Positions 1-8,639 of a stretch of DNA of 64,000 nucleotides are shown here, in pieces. Every line of letters starts with the position of its first letter. Position 1 is the stretch's first letter. A program made the translations under genes and the position numbers. The notes below the pieces were generated by a model. It worked only from the letters and a program-made list of their open reading frames with translations, had not been told where the DNA came from and made no database searches. The stretch comes from an uncultured Prevotella sp. (GTDB lineage Bacteria > Bacteroidota > Bacteroidia > Bacteroidales > Bacteroidaceae): contig CAKQMS010000001.1 of the NCBI GenBank assembly GCA_934254985.1, positions 124,001 through 188,000 of the forward strand, in the 5' to 3' direction.

Positions 1-539
1 CCCGTTTGTTCCATGAAGAAGAGCTTACTGTTGACGATTGTGTAGAGTACTTGCAAAAGGCTGTAGACATACTCAACTCACGCAACAAGGATGTGCAGGT
101 GGTGGTAACGGTTAGTCCTATCCGCTATGCTAAATATGGCTACCATGGTAGTCAGCTATCTAAAGCCACATTGCAGTTGGCGGCAGATAAGCTTGTGAAA
201 ACAAATGCCAACTGCACTTATTTTCCTGCCTACGAGATTGTGAACGATGAGCTACGCGACTATCGTTTCTATCGCGAAGACATGCTCCACCCTACCGACC
301 AAGCTGTGGAATATATTTGGCAGCGACTGCAAGAAACATATCTCAGCAACTCTGCCAAAGACTTCATCGAGAAGTGGAAACCTCTAAAGGAAGCAATTAG
401 GCATAGACCTTTCAATCCCGACGGAGCAGAATATATAGCCTTTGCCAACAAAACGAAGGAGAACATCGCCAAGCTAAGGCTTCAATATCCACTACTTCCA
501 CTAATACCTGAAGAATTTGGCATCTTCGCCAATTCTTGA
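1..539 (+). CDS. GSCFA domain protein, C-terminal part (5' truncated)
   Basis: This is the last ~178 codons of a gene that begins before the window; the frame is open to the left edge and ends with TGA. The segment VVVTVSPIRYAKYGYHGSQL followed by YFPAYEIVNDELRDYRFY and DMLHPTDQAVEYIW is typical of the GSCFA family, SGNH-hydrolase-like proteins common in Bacteroidota. The His in the DMLHP stretch would be the usual position of the hydrolase catalytic His. The substrate is not known for the family. It is probably not part of the xylose operon, since 87 bases with a hairpin separate it from xylB. Confidence 0.8.
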   Translation, partial: RLFHEEELTVDDCVEYLQKAVDILNSRNKDVQVVVTVSPIRYAKYGYHGSQLSKATLQLAADKLVKTNANCTYFPAYEIVNDELRDYRFYREDMLHPTDQAVEYIWQRLQETYLSNSAKDFIEKWKPLKEAIRHRPFNPDGAEYIAFANKTKENIAKLRLQYPLLPLIPEEFGIFANS

Positions 540-572
540 TATTACAACAATGGTTAAGACACTACACCTAAT

Positions 573-593
573 ATAGCATTTCATCAATGCTAT
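573..593 (+). promoter_or_regulatory. Inverted repeat upstream of xylB
   Basis: A perfect 8-base inverted repeat, ATAGCATT and AATGCTAT with a 5-base loop, lies 33 bases before the xylB start. No T-tract follows it, so it is not an obvious terminator. It could be an operator or a leader hairpin for the xylose genes; no regulator gene is nearby to support either. Confidence 0.3.
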
Positions 594-626
594 TCGTATA
601 ATCTACTAAAACAAACATCAAATAAT

Positions 627-2114
627 ATGAGCAAAACCTATCTATTAGGACTCGATGTAGGCAGTTCGTCTGTCAAAGCTTCCATAGTAGAAGCAACATC
701 TGGTCGTTGTGTAGCTTCAGCTTTCTATCCTAAGCAAGAGGCGCCTATCAAAGCCATCAAGACAGGATGGGCAGAACAGGCTCCTTCTATGTGGTGGGAG
801 AATGCCAAGCTTGCTATTGCCGACACCATGGTTGCCGCAAACATCATAGGCTCCGACATAGCAGCAATTGGAATATCATACCAAATGCACGGTTTGGTAT
901 GCGTTGATAAAGACCACAACGTGTTGCGCGACTCCATCATCTGGTGCGATTCGCGTGCCGTACCTTATGGTCAACGTGCTTTTAGCGAGATAGGCGAAGA
1001 GAAATGCTTATCTCATCTTCTTAATTCTCCAGGCAACTTTACTGCAGCAAAATTGGCGTGGGTAAAGGACAATGAGCCTGAGGTTTTCGAACGTATATAT
1101 AAGGTGATGTTGCCTGGCGACTATATCGCCATGATGCTTAGCGACACCATCAACACTACTGTAAGCGGATTGTCGGAAGGCATGATGTGGGATTTCAAGA
1201 ATCGTACAACAGCCGACTTCCTACTCTCATATTATGGTTTTTCTAAGGATATCGTAGCTGATATCGTTCCTACATTCTCTATACAATCTGAAGTTTCACG
1301 CAAGGCTGCTCTTGAGACAGGACTTGCCGAAGGCACTCCTATCTCTTATCGTGCTGGCGACCAGCCAAACAATGCTCTATCGCTCAATGTCTTTAATCCT
1401 GGCGAGATAGCTTCGACAGCAGGAACAAGCGGAGTGGTATATGGTGTGCTTGGCGATGTGGCTTACGACAAGAAGAGTCGTGTAAACACCTTCGCACATG
1501 TCAACTATACCGAACAGCAAGACCGTCTTGGAGTATTATTGTGTATCAACGGCACAGGTATCCTTAATGCTTGGGCTCACCGAAACATAGCTCCCGACCT
1601 TAGCTATGCCGAGATGAACGACCTTGCATCTACAGTTCCTGTGGGTAGCGAAGGTATTAGCATTCTGCCTTTCGGCAATGGTGCAGAGCGTATGCTCGAA
1701 AATAAAGAAATTGGTTGTAGCATCCACGGTATAAACTTCAACAATCATAACCGTGCTCATATCCTGCGTGCAGCACAAGAAGGCATCGTCTTCTCATTCT
1801 GTCAGGGCATGGAGATAATGCGCAATATGGGTATGGACATCCATAAGATACATGCTGGTCATGCCAACATGTTCCTAAGTCCTATATTCCGTGAGGCTTT
1901 GGCTACAACGAGTGGTGCCACCATCGAACTCTACGATACTGACGGTAGCGTGGGTGCTGCTAAAGGTGCCGGCATAGGTTGTGGCATCTATGCCAACCAC
2001 GACGAAGCCTTCGCTTCGCTTGAACGTAAAGTAATTATAACTCCCGACAATAGCAAGGCTCAAGCATATCTTGATGCCTACGCTCGTTGGCAAGAACATC
2101 TAAATAACAAATAA
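627..2114 (+). CDS. xylB: Xylulokinase
   Basis: This cytoplasmic FGGY-family kinase of 495 residues phosphorylates D-xylulose to xylulose 5-phosphate with ATP. The N-terminal phosphate-binding motif LLGLDVGSSSVKAS is at residues 6-19, the substrate region ISYQMHGLVCVD follows near residue 90, and the catalytic base is probably Asp245 in RAGDQPNNALS. The C-terminal ATP-binding half contains TAGTSGVVYGV and the Gly-rich segment DGSVGAAKGAGIG. The length is normal for the family. It is the first gene of a three-gene xylose cluster, with xylA 62 bases downstream, which makes xylulokinase a better call than glycerol or gluconate kinase. Confidence 0.93.
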   Translation: MSKTYLLGLDVGSSSVKASIVEATSGRCVASAFYPKQEAPIKAIKTGWAEQAPSMWWENAKLAIADTMVAANIIGSDIAAIGISYQMHGLVCVDKDHNVLRDSIIWCDSRAVPYGQRAFSEIGEEKCLSHLLNSPGNFTAAKLAWVKDNEPEVFERIYKVMLPGDYIAMMLSDTINTTVSGLSEGMMWDFKNRTTADFLLSYYGFSKDIVADIVPTFSIQSEVSRKAALETGLAEGTPISYRAGDQPNNALSLNVFNPGEIASTAGTSGVVYGVLGDVAYDKKSRVNTFAHVNYTEQQDRLGVLLCINGTGILNAWAHRNIAPDLSYAEMNDLASTVPVGSEGISILPFGNGAERMLENKEIGCSIHGINFNNHNRAHILRAAQEGIVFSFCQGMEIMRNMGMDIHKIHAGHANMFLSPIFREALATTSGATIELYDTDGSVGAAKGAGIGCGIYANHDEAFASLERKVIITPDNSKAQAYLDAYARWQEHLNNK

Positions 2115-2176
2115 AAATTAATCTAAGCCTGTGCCTTATATATATAATAAGGTATAGACAAAAACAATTAAAACCT

Positions 2177-3493
2177 ATGAAAGAGTATTTTCCACAAATC
2201 GGTAAGATTCCTTTTGAAGGAACAGAGAGTATGAACCCTATGGCTTTCCACTACTACGATGCAGAAAGAGTAGTTATGGGAAAGAAGATGAAGGATTGGT
2301 TGAAATTCGCCATGGCATGGTGGCACACACTTGGTCAGGCATCAGGCGACCAGTTTGGTGGTCAGACTCGCCACTATGAATGGGACAAAGCAGAAGATGC
2401 TTTGCAGCGTGCAAAAGACAAGGCTGATGCTGGTTTCGAGATTATGGAGAAATTGGGCATCAACTATTTCTGCTTCCATGATGTAGACCTTATCGAAGAG
2501 GGCAAGACAATAGAAGAATATGAGCAGCGCATGCAGGCTATCACAGACTATCTGAAAGAGAAGCTTGCACAGCATCCTGACAAGCATCTGCTTTGGGGCA
2601 CAGCCAACGTATTTGGTCATGAGCGCTATATGAATGGTGCTGCCACAAATCCTGATTTCGATGTTGTTGCTCGTGCTGCTGTTCAGATTAAGAATGCTAT
2701 TGATGCAACTATCAAGCTTGGCGGTAGCAACTATGTATTCTGGGGTGGACGCGAAGGCTATATGAGCTTGCTCAATACCGACCAAAAGCGTGAGAAGGAG
2801 CATCTCGCAACTATGCTCACATTGGCTCGCGACTATGCCCGCAGCAAAGGTTTCACAGGCACATTCCTCATCGAGCCTAAGCCTATGGAGCCTACTAAGC
2901 ATCAGTATGATGTAGACACAGAAACTGTAGTTGGCTTCCTCAAAGCTCATGGTTTGGATAAAGACTTCAAGGTGAATATCGAGGTAAACCATGCCACTCT
3001 TGCTGGTCACACCTTCGAACATGAGTTGGCAGTAGCTGTCGACAATGGTATGCTTGGCTCTATCGATGCCAACCGTGGTGATGCTCAGAATGGCTGGGAT
3101 ACAGACCAGTTCCCTATCGACAACTTCGAGCTTACTCAGGCCATGATGGAGATTATCCGCAATGGTGGTCTTGGCAATGGCGGTAGCAACTTCGATGCTA
3201 AGCTTCGTCGCAACTCTACCGACCCTGAGGATATCTTTATCGCTCATATCAGCGGTATGGATGCTATGGCTCGTGCCTTGCTCAATGCTGCCGACATCAT
3301 TGAGAATAGCGAATTGTCAAAGATGAAGGAGGCTCGCTACTCAAGCTTCGACTTCGGCTTCGGTAAGGATTATGAGGATGGCAACATGACTCTCGAAGCT
3401 CTTGTAGACTATGCCAAGGCTAATGGCGAACCAAAGACTACAAGTGGTAAGCAGGAATTGTATGAAACTATCTTAGCTTTGCGTTGTAAATAA
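2177..3493 (+). CDS. xylA: Xylose isomerase
   Basis: The enzyme interconverts D-xylose and D-xylulose in the cytoplasm using two divalent metal ions. It is the long (class II) form of 438 residues. Visible active-site motifs are FCFHDVDL with His101 and Asp104, VFWGGREGY, the metal-binding FLIEPKPMEPTKHQYD, NIEVNHATLAGHTFEHEL and DANRGDAQNGWDTDQFP. A small CCTTAT/ATAAGG hairpin (2134-2152) lies between it and xylB. The GH43 gene starts only four bases after its stop, which indicates co-transcription. Its product is the substrate of the preceding kinase. Confidence 0.97.
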   Translation: MKEYFPQIGKIPFEGTESMNPMAFHYYDAERVVMGKKMKDWLKFAMAWWHTLGQASGDQFGGQTRHYEWDKAEDALQRAKDKADAGFEIMEKLGINYFCFHDVDLIEEGKTIEEYEQRMQAITDYLKEKLAQHPDKHLLWGTANVFGHERYMNGAATNPDFDVVARAAVQIKNAIDATIKLGGSNYVFWGGREGYMSLLNTDQKREKEHLATMLTLARDYARSKGFTGTFLIEPKPMEPTKHQYDVDTETVVGFLKAHGLDKDFKVNIEVNHATLAGHTFEHELAVAVDNGMLGSIDANRGDAQNGWDTDQFPIDNFELTQAMMEIIRNGGLGNGGSNFDAKLRRNSTDPEDIFIAHISGMDAMARALLNAADIIENSELSKMKEARYSSFDFGFGKDYEDGNMTLEALVDYAKANGEPKTTSGKQELYETILALRCK

Positions 3494-3497
3494 TAGT

Positions 3498-5105
3498 ATG
3501 AAAAGAATATTTGCTTCACTTGCGCTGATGCTACCTCTCGTAGCATCAGCACAATATGTATCAAAGGTTTGGTCGCCAGATAATGGTGATGGCACTTATA
3601 CAAACCCTGTAATAAATGCCGACTATAGCGACCCTGACGTATGCGCTGTTGGCGAGGATTACTACCTCACCGCCAGTTCGTTTGCTCATATGCCAGGCTT
3701 ACCTATCCTCCACTCTCGCGACCTTGTGAACTGGGAGATTATTGGTCATGCGCTGCAAAGCCAATTCCCCGACAAAGAAGTGCCTGAGCATGGCAATGGC
3801 GTGTGGGCTCCATGTATTCGCTATCACAATGGCGAGTTCTACATCTATTGGGGCGACCCAGACCGTGGAGTGTATATGGTAAAGACAAAAGACCCTCGTG
3901 GCACATGGGATGAGCCGGTTTGCGTAATAGCAGGCAAGGGCATGATAGACACCTCTCCACTATGGGATGACGATGGCCGTTGCTATCTCGTTAATGGTTG
4001 GGCTAACAGCCGTTGCGGTTTCAACTCTGTGCTTACTGTTCGCGAACTTTCTGCCGATGGAACCAAGGCTATAAGCAATCCTGTCCTCGTTTTCGATGGT
4101 GGCAACAAGGACTTCACTACCGAGGGTCCTAAGTTCTACAAGCGTGACGGATATTATTGGATAATGTGTCCTGCTGGCGGCGTAGAGCAAGGTTGGCAAT
4201 TGGCTATGCGCTCAAAGAGTCCTTATGGTCCTTATGAGTCGAAAACGGTATTGGCTCAAGGCAAGACAAAGGTAAATGGTCCTCACCAAGGAGGATGGGT
4301 GCACACACAATATGGTGAAGACTGGTTCCTCCACTTCCAAGACAAGGGTGCCTATGGCAGAGTGGTATGGTTGCAACCTGTAGACTGGTCTTCGGGCTGG
4401 CCAATAATGGGCAAGAAGGGTGAACCTCTTACAACTTATCGTAAGCCAAAGTCATCATCGACAACAATCGTGAACCCACAAGAGAGCGATGAGTTTAATG
4501 CTCCAAAGCTTGGTTTGCAATGGCAATGGCAGGGCGACTACAAGCAATACTATGGTATGCCTACTGCTAATGGCGTATTCCGTATGTTCACCTATCGTCA
4601 TTCTGCCGACAAAAACCTATGGGATGTTCCAAGCATGCTATTGCAGAAGACTCCTGCCGATAAGTTCTGTGCCACAGCTAAGCTTCGCCTTGCTGCCAAG
4701 GCAGAGAATCAATTTGGTGGATTGATAATGATGGGACGTGGCTATAGCTGTCTGGTTGTAGAGCGCATAGGCGATAGCTTCCAACTCCAGCAGCGCACAT
4801 GTAACAAGGCTGACAAGGGCGAAAAAGAAGCTAAGCAGGTATTGGCAACTTTCAAGCCTACCGACCGCGATAAGATTGACTACCATCCTGCTATTTACAT
4901 GGACATCTATCTAAGAATGAACGTCGAAGGCGGTAAGGCTTCGTTTGCCTATAGCCTCAACGGCAAATCATTCAAGCCTGTTGGCGACACCTTCACCATG
5001 CGCGAAGGCAAATGGGTAGGAGCAAAAGTTGGTATGGTTGCCATTGACAACAATACAAAATCTGATGCCGGTCTCTTAGACATCGACTGGTTTAGAATAG
5101 ATTAA
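3498..5105 (+). CDS. Secreted GH43 beta-xylosidase / alpha-L-arabinofuranosidase
   Basis: This 535-residue glycoside hydrolase begins with a signal peptide of 18-19 residues ending ASAQ, so it acts in the periplasm or on the surface. The GH43 five-bladed propeller covers roughly residues 30-320. The general base is probably Asp45 in YSDPDV, the pKa-modulating Asp is Asp151 in IDTSPLWDDDG, and the general acid is Glu209 in TTEGPK. The remaining ~200 residues form a beta-sandwich module of the kind attached to GH43 xylosidases. Its place directly after xylA suggests it releases xylose from xylo-oligosaccharides. Arabinosidase activity cannot be excluded from sequence. Confidence 0.9.
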   Translation: MKRIFASLALMLPLVASAQYVSKVWSPDNGDGTYTNPVINADYSDPDVCAVGEDYYLTASSFAHMPGLPILHSRDLVNWEIIGHALQSQFPDKEVPEHGNGVWAPCIRYHNGEFYIYWGDPDRGVYMVKTKDPRGTWDEPVCVIAGKGMIDTSPLWDDDGRCYLVNGWANSRCGFNSVLTVRELSADGTKAISNPVLVFDGGNKDFTTEGPKFYKRDGYYWIMCPAGGVEQGWQLAMRSKSPYGPYESKTVLAQGKTKVNGPHQGGWVHTQYGEDWFLHFQDKGAYGRVVWLQPVDWSSGWPIMGKKGEPLTTYRKPKSSSTTIVNPQESDEFNAPKLGLQWQWQGDYKQYYGMPTANGVFRMFTYRHSADKNLWDVPSMLLQKTPADKFCATAKLRLAAKAENQFGGLIMMGRGYSCLVVERIGDSFQLQQRTCNKADKGEKEAKQVLATFKPTDRDKIDYHPAIYMDIYLRMNVEGGKASFAYSLNGKSFKPVGDTFTMREGKWVGAKVGMVAIDNNTKSDAGLLDIDWFRID

Positions 5106-5124
5106 TTTCTTATACACACATACA

Positions 5125-5162
5125 AAAGCCTTGCTTGCCACGTTTGCAAGCAAGGTTTTTGT
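5125..5162 (+). terminator. Rho-independent terminator after the xylose operon
   Basis: A perfect 10-bp stem, CCTTGCTTGC with GCAAGCAAGG, encloses a 7-base loop and is followed by TTTTTGTTTT. It starts 20 bases after the GH43 stop codon and closes the xylB-xylA-GH43 unit. Confidence 0.9.
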
Positions 5163-5265
5163 TTTCTTTACTTCCTATTCAACTATCGAAAAGTATTTCG
5201 ATTGTTGATTAATACAATTTCCTTCCTCTTCCAAAACTATTGCATTAAATTACGCAATTAGCTAC

Positions 5266-5363
5266 CTCTTTCGACTAACCTAGGTTAGTAGGTCATAGAA
5301 GCCTACTTACTTTGCCATTTATATTAATATACTTGACCGACTAACCTAGGCTAGTCGAAAGAG
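5266..5363. repeat. Nested palindrome: two 31-base inverted arms around a 36-base spacer
   Basis: The arms at 5266-5296 and 5333-5363 are reverse complements except at about three positions. Each arm also contains its own palindrome centred on CCTAGG (ACTAACCTAGGTTAGT in the left arm). The spacer is AT-rich. It lies in a gene-poor stretch (5166-5539) in which I see nothing else convincing. It could be a miniature mobile element, a protein-binding site or a cruciform; no gene is associated with it. Confidence 0.7.
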
Positions 5364-5539
5364 TAATATAATTAGCCATTTATTGGCAGCTTTTATAGAT
5401 GCCATATAAGCATATATCCCTATAGCGAGTTGATAGTTCTCATAACCGCATACATTCTCTATCAGACAATGATGAGGATGTATACGGTTATTCCATTGAT
5501 TGACTTTTACTATATTGAAGAATGTTTTTCTTGAATTAA

Positions 5540-5806
5540 TCAAGCTTGATAATACACCATATCATCATTAATACCATGTTTGCAAAAACCTGCATCGGCA
5601 AACATTCCATAGAAATTTAAATCTTCATCAAGTTCTGGCCAATGAATTCCATATCTACTCAAGAAGAACTTCTGTCGTTGTTCTTGAGAAGCATGTGCAA
5701 GCTGATGCCATTGGCTGAAAGGATAACCAGCCTTCCATCCATTTGTAGTTTCAACCCATATATGAGTATCGTCTACCCAAACCTTACTGACACGATATTG
5801 TTCCAT
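5540..5806 (-). CDS. DUF2442 family protein
   Basis: This is a small protein of 88 residues from the ATG at 5806; an upstream in-frame ATG would add six residues. It is recognised by the central motif GIHWPELDEDLNFYGMF, typical of DUF2442, preceded by a short beta-rich part (VSKVWVDDTHIWVETTNGW). The function is unknown. DUF2442 genes often sit beside a DUF4160 gene, but none is present here, so it appears to be an orphan. It is convergent with the GH43 gene and isolated from all neighbours, which fits a small accessory or toxin-antitoxin-like remnant. That is inference. Confidence 0.75.
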   Translation of the reverse strand: MEQYRVSKVWVDDTHIWVETTNGWKAGYPFSQWHQLAHASQEQRQKFFLSRYGIHWPELDEDLNFYGMFADAGFCKHGINDDMVYYQA

Positions 5807-5939
5807 CTTTTTGCAAATATACAAAAAAATGAATTAATCATATAGATTGGATAGTTAAATATTACAATTTATGATTTATTGCTTGCATTCCTAATCAACA
5901 AAAATAGAGATTATTAATGCTCATATCAGATAAAATGCG

Positions 5940-5947
5940 TAATTTTG
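5940..5947 (+). promoter_or_regulatory. Probable -7 element of the murF-alr promoter
   Basis: TAATTTTG followed by C fits the Bacteroidota -7 consensus TAnnTTTG and lies 28 bases before the ATG. No clear TTTG -33 element is visible upstream. Confidence 0.5.
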
Positions 5948-5975
5948 CATGCAGAATTAAAATACAAAGACGTAT

Positions 5976-8456
5976 ATGAATTACACTATCGAGAAGGTAA
6001 CCACACTGATAGGTGCGCGTCGCTATGGAGATTCTGATGCCAGCATAGGTTTTATCCTTACTGACAGCAGATCGTTGTGTTTCCCTGAGGAGACATTGTT
6101 TTTTGCTTTGAAGTCTGACCGCAACGATGGTCACAACTATATTCCAGAACTTTACCGTCGCGGAGTACGCAACTTCGTGGTATCAGAGGTTCCTAAGGGT
6201 TGGGCGTCAGATTATCCTGAGGCTAACTTCCTGAAGGTTGTTAACACCCTTGAAGCTTTGCAGCGTTTGTCAGAACGCCATCGTGACGAGTTCAACATTC
6301 CTATTGTCGGCATTACAGGTAGCAATGGTAAGACCATGGTAAAGGAGTGGCTCTATCAGCTGTTGTCGCAGAAGAAATACGTTACTCGCTCTCCTCGCAG
6401 CTACAACTCGCAGATTGGTGTACCTCTTAGTGTATGGCTCTTGGAACCAAGCACCCAGGTGGGAATATTCGAGGCTGGTATCAGTCAGCCAGGCGAGATG
6501 CTTGCGCTTCGCGATATCATACAGCCAACGATAGCTGTGCTAACCAACGTGGGCAATGCTCACCAAGAGAACTTCTCTACTATGGAAGAGAAATGTCGCG
6601 AAAAACTCATCCTCTTCCATGATGCTGAGACTATTGTATATAATCTCGACGACAAACTGATAGCAAATGCTGTTGACACTTCTGCCGACTGCACAGGCGA
6701 ACGCTTGGCATGGTCGACAGAGAACAAGAAGGCCGCTATGTATGTTGCTGATATCGCTAAAGACGAGACTTCTACAACTATCTCGTATAGCTATAAGGGT
6801 GGCGAGCAGAATAAGTATACCTTGCCTTTCATCGATGATGCTTCGGTAGTAAACTCTATAATCTGCGCTACTATAGCATTGAAGTTAGGACTCTCTGCTG
6901 CCGAGATTGCTGAAGGCATGAAGGCATTGGAACCTGTTGCTATGCGATTGGAGGTTAAGGAAGGCAACCACGGATGTACTCTTATCAACGACTCTTATAA
7001 TTCAGATATCAACTCCCTCGATATAGCTCTCGACTTCATGAACCGTCGTCCCGACCATCAAGGACGTCGTCGTACTCTTATTCTGAGCGATATGTTCCAG
7101 AGCGGTATGGAGCCTAAGGCACTATATAAAGAGGTAGGCGACTTGGCTCGCAAACGTGGAGTTGTGAAATTCATTGGTATCGGTCCTGCCATCATGGAGA
7201 ATGGCGATATGATACAGATATCAGAAAAGTATTTCTTTGAGTCGGTAGAAGAATTCATACATAGCAAGGTATTCCACTCTCTGAGAGATGAGGTTATATT
7301 GCTAAAGGGTGCACGTCAGTTTGGCTTCGACCAGATAACAGAACTCCTTGTACATAAGGTACATGAGACGATATTGGAAGTAAACCTCAACGCCATTGTC
7401 GACAATCTCAACTGGTATCGCTCGTTCCTAAAACCAGAGACAAAATTGGTGTGCATGATAAAGGCTGACGCTTATGGTGCAGGTAGCGTGGAGATAGCAA
7501 AAACCCTACAAGACCATCGCGTAGACTATCTCGCTGTGGCTGTTGCCGACGAGGGTGCAACTCTCAGACGTAATGGTATCACAAGCAACATCATGGTGAT
7601 GAACCCTGAGATGACAGCCTTTAAGACTATGTTCGACTATGATCTTGAACCAGAGGTTTACAACTTCCGTCTGCTCGACGCTTTGATAAAGGCAGCTGAA
7701 AAAGAAGGAATCACAGGCTATCCTGTTCACATCAAGCTCGATACTGGCATGCATCGCCTTGGCTTCGACCCTAAGAAAGATATCGATAAGCTCATCGACC
7801 GTCTGCGTCGTCAAAACTCTATCATTCCTCGTTCTGTATTCTCACATTTCGTAGGTTCAGATAGCGACAACTTCGATGACTTCTCTGCCCAGCAGTTTGC
7901 GCTCTTTGATGAGGGTAGCAAGAAGTTGCAAGCTGCTTTCAGCCACAAGATATTGCGCCATATGGACAACTCGGCAGGCATCGAGCATTTCCCTGAGCGT
8001 CAGATGGATATGTGCCGATTGGGCTTAGGTCTCTATGGTATAAACCCACGCAACAATCAGATTATCAATAATGTTAGTTCGCTAAAGACTACCATCCTGC
8101 AAATACGCAACGTGCCTGCAACAGATACCGTGGGCTATAGCCGTAAGGGCACTCTACAGCACGACTCCGTGATAGCTGCAATTCCTATAGGATATGCAGA
8201 TGGTCTGAACCGTCATCTTGGCAATCGCCATTGCTATTGCTTGGTAAATGGCAAGAAAGCAGAATATGTGGGCAATATCTGTATGGACGTTGCCATGATT
8301 GATGTAACAGGTATAGACTGCAAAGAAGGCGACACCGTAGAGATATTTGGCGACCATCTGCCAGTAACAGTTCTATCGGAGGTTTTGGACACTATTCCAT
8401 ACGAAGTTCTTACAGGAATAAGCAACCGAGTAAAGAGAATTTACTTCCAAGACTAA
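5976..8456 (+). CDS. murF-alr: Bifunctional MurF ligase / alanine racemase
   Basis: This 826-residue fusion combines two steps of peptidoglycan precursor synthesis. Residues ~1-450 are UDP-MurNAc-tripeptide:D-Ala-D-Ala ligase (MurF), with the ATP-binding loop GITGSNGKTMVKEW near residue 110 and a Mur-ligase central domain including FEAGISQPGEM. Residues ~460-826 are a fold-type III alanine racemase: VCMIKADAYGAGS carries the PLP lysine, LDTGMHRLGF is in the barrel, and VGYSRKGT carries the catalytic Tyr. The fusion couples supply of D-Ala to its use and is a known Bacteroidota arrangement. The start at 5976 gives a normal MurF N-terminus. Confidence 0.95.
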   Translation: MNYTIEKVTTLIGARRYGDSDASIGFILTDSRSLCFPEETLFFALKSDRNDGHNYIPELYRRGVRNFVVSEVPKGWASDYPEANFLKVVNTLEALQRLSERHRDEFNIPIVGITGSNGKTMVKEWLYQLLSQKKYVTRSPRSYNSQIGVPLSVWLLEPSTQVGIFEAGISQPGEMLALRDIIQPTIAVLTNVGNAHQENFSTMEEKCREKLILFHDAETIVYNLDDKLIANAVDTSADCTGERLAWSTENKKAAMYVADIAKDETSTTISYSYKGGEQNKYTLPFIDDASVVNSIICATIALKLGLSAAEIAEGMKALEPVAMRLEVKEGNHGCTLINDSYNSDINSLDIALDFMNRRPDHQGRRRTLILSDMFQSGMEPKALYKEVGDLARKRGVVKFIGIGPAIMENGDMIQISEKYFFESVEEFIHSKVFHSLRDEVILLKGARQFGFDQITELLVHKVHETILEVNLNAIVDNLNWYRSFLKPETKLVCMIKADAYGAGSVEIAKTLQDHRVDYLAVAVADEGATLRRNGITSNIMVMNPEMTAFKTMFDYDLEPEVYNFRLLDALIKAAEKEGITGYPVHIKLDTGMHRLGFDPKKDIDKLIDRLRRQNSIIPRSVFSHFVGSDSDNFDDFSAQQFALFDEGSKKLQAAFSHKILRHMDNSAGIEHFPERQMDMCRLGLGLYGINPRNNQIINNVSSLKTTILQIRNVPATDTVGYSRKGTLQHDSVIAAIPIGYADGLNRHLGNRHCYCLVNGKKAEYVGNICMDVAMIDVTGIDCKEGDTVEIFGDHLPVTVLSEVLDTIPYEVLTGISNRVKRIYFQD

Positions 8457-8514
8457 CAATAAGTGGTATGAGCAACATTAAGTAATGTTACTATACATAT
8501 TAATTAAGGAAATG

Positions 8515-8550
8515 GTGCAAGGATATAAAAATTATTTTGTATCTTTGCAC
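8515..8550 (+). promoter_or_regulatory. Promoter of the uronate cluster, enclosed by an inverted repeat
   Basis: TATCTTTG at 8540-8547 matches the Bacteroidota -7 consensus. It forms the right arm of an 11-base inverted repeat (GTGCAAGGATA at 8515-8525 and TATCTTTGCAC at 8540-8550, one mismatch). The left arm falls near where the -33 box should be. This layout could be an operator or a transcript hairpin. The leader to the ATG is about 85 bases. Confidence 0.5.
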
Positions 8551-8639
8551 CATTATCTATTATTATACGTCTTGATGCAAACAACAAGACGCAATATACT
8601 ATGGTCTACCAGAAACAACAAAAACAATAATAACAAAAA

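Noticed and set aside
2342..3247. 301-codon frame opposite xylA
   Set aside because: It is antisense to a certain gene and its sequence has no family pattern; it reflects the codon bias of xylA.
5346..5543. 65-codon minus-strand frame after the DUF2442 gene
   Set aside because: It starts with TTG, has no recognisable family or ribosome-binding context, and its 3' end runs through the palindromic repeat.
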